Assembly (NCBI RefSeq): GCF_041435215.1
Contig: NZ_CP108394.1
Location: 2,294,001-2,358,000 of the forward strand
DNA length: 64,000 nucleotides
Source: Streptomyces sp. NBC_01314
GTDB taxonomy: Bacteria; Actinomycetota; Actinomycetes; Streptomycetales; Streptomycetaceae
Direction: 5' to 3'
Shown: in pieces, positions 63,643 to 64,000 of the stretch
Layout: every line of letters starts with the position of its first letter
How positions within the stretch are numbered: position 1 is the stretch's first letter
Notes under the pieces: generated by a model
The model's input: the letters and a program-made list of their open reading frames with translations, nothing else
The model's database searches: none
What the model was told of the DNA's origin: nothing
Program-made: the position numbers and the translations under genes

Positions 63643-64000
63643 GTGGACCTGCACTTCGGTGACAGCAAACCCACCGACGAGGAGAAGGCGGCGGTCGACG
63701 CGTTGCTCGGGCCGCCGGAATCCTCCTGGGAGGGCGCGGCCCGCGATGAGATGACGGCCGCCGATCTGCGGTGGGCGCGGGGCGGCCGGGCGGCCCGGGA
63801 GCGCCGTGACCTGCTGTTGCCGGGGCTGCACGCGATCAACGACCGGATCGGCTGGATCAGTGACGGCGCGCTGGACTATCTCTGCCGGCGGCTGACCGTG
63901 CCGCCGGCGGAGGCGTACGGCGTGGCTACCTTCTACGCGATGTTCTCGGTTCAGCCGCGCCCGGCGACCGTCCTGCACGTGTGCACGGACCTGGCGTGCG
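63643..64000 (+). CDS. NuoE-like [2Fe-2S] subunit of NAD-dependent formate dehydrogenase (partial)
   Basis: Starts at GTG 63643 with GAGGTG upstream, 5 bases after the dehydrogenase stop, and runs off the window. The N-terminal 40 residues are charged. The thioredoxin-like subunit-E core then begins (LLLPGLHAINDRIGWISDGA, AEAYGVATFYAMFSVQPRP) and reaches the first cluster cysteines in LHVCTDLAC. It passes electrons from the catalytic subunit towards NAD. The next gene should be a NuoF-like flavoprotein. Confidence 0.85.
   Translation, partial: MDLHFGDSKPTDEEKAAVDALLGPPESSWEGAARDEMTAADLRWARGGRAARERRDLLLPGLHAINDRIGWISDGALDYLCRRLTVPPAEAYGVATFYAMFSVQPRPATVLHVCTDLAC

Overview
The window reads as Streptomyces chromosome. 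Base composition is very G+C rich with G/C at most third codon positions, GTG and TTG starts are common, and Tat or lipoprotein signals, nSTAND-WD40 proteins and an inositol-phosphate-synthase/Ebo-type operon are all typical of that genus. I see no transposase, integrase, CRISPR array or rRNA. One tRNA gene, tRNA-Leu(GAG), is present.

Bases 1-16 kb form an accessory, defence-like island. It holds a decayed XRE/IrrE-type fragment, a two-gene membrane/coiled-coil module, a McrBC-type pair, a PASTA-like membrane protein, a CoiA-like protein, a second McrBC-type pair with a different sensing region, a UvrD-type helicase whose 5' end is cut by an in-frame TGA, and an N6-adenine methylase-specificity fusion read from the other strand. 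Three copies of a GTTGAC-centred inverted repeat (533, 5890, 16020) lie upstream of three transcription units of this island.

Bases 16-26 kb carry secreted and signalling genes: an NlpC/P60 protein, a 1304-residue XRE-nSTAND-WD40 protein, an I36-type protease inhibitor, a GH43-like enzyme with an AbfB domain, and an EF-G paralogue beside tRNA-Leu.

Bases 26.5-37 kb and 57-64 kb are the two arms of an oxalate/formate catabolic regulon. The first arm has an aldehyde dehydrogenase, a SucCD-type ligase, a probable oxalyl-CoA decarboxylase, formyl-CoA:oxalate CoA-transferase, an ADP-forming acyl-CoA ligase and an oxalate/formate carrier. The second has a GntR/FCD regulator, a FabH-like enzyme, a second carrier with a tiny overlapping partner, a ketopantoate-reductase-like protein (possibly an oxalyl-CoA reductase) and a formate dehydrogenase operon running off the window. 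Related CGTC(G/T)AC(A/T)G sites at 30252, 57867 and 60646 tie both arms to one regulator, most simply the GntR protein.

Bases 37-57 kb, between the arms, hold two carbohydrate blocks. One is a tightly overlapping inositol-phosphate synthase/Ebo-type operon (44811 down to 38270) that lacks the prenyltransferase I would expect. The other is a ROK-regulated sugar ABC transporter with a Gfo/Idh/MocA oxidoreductase and TIM-barrel isomerase, followed by a secreted PQQ-type sugar dehydrogenase and a ThuA-DUF1080 lipoprotein. That combination suggests metabolism of 3-keto-glycosides.
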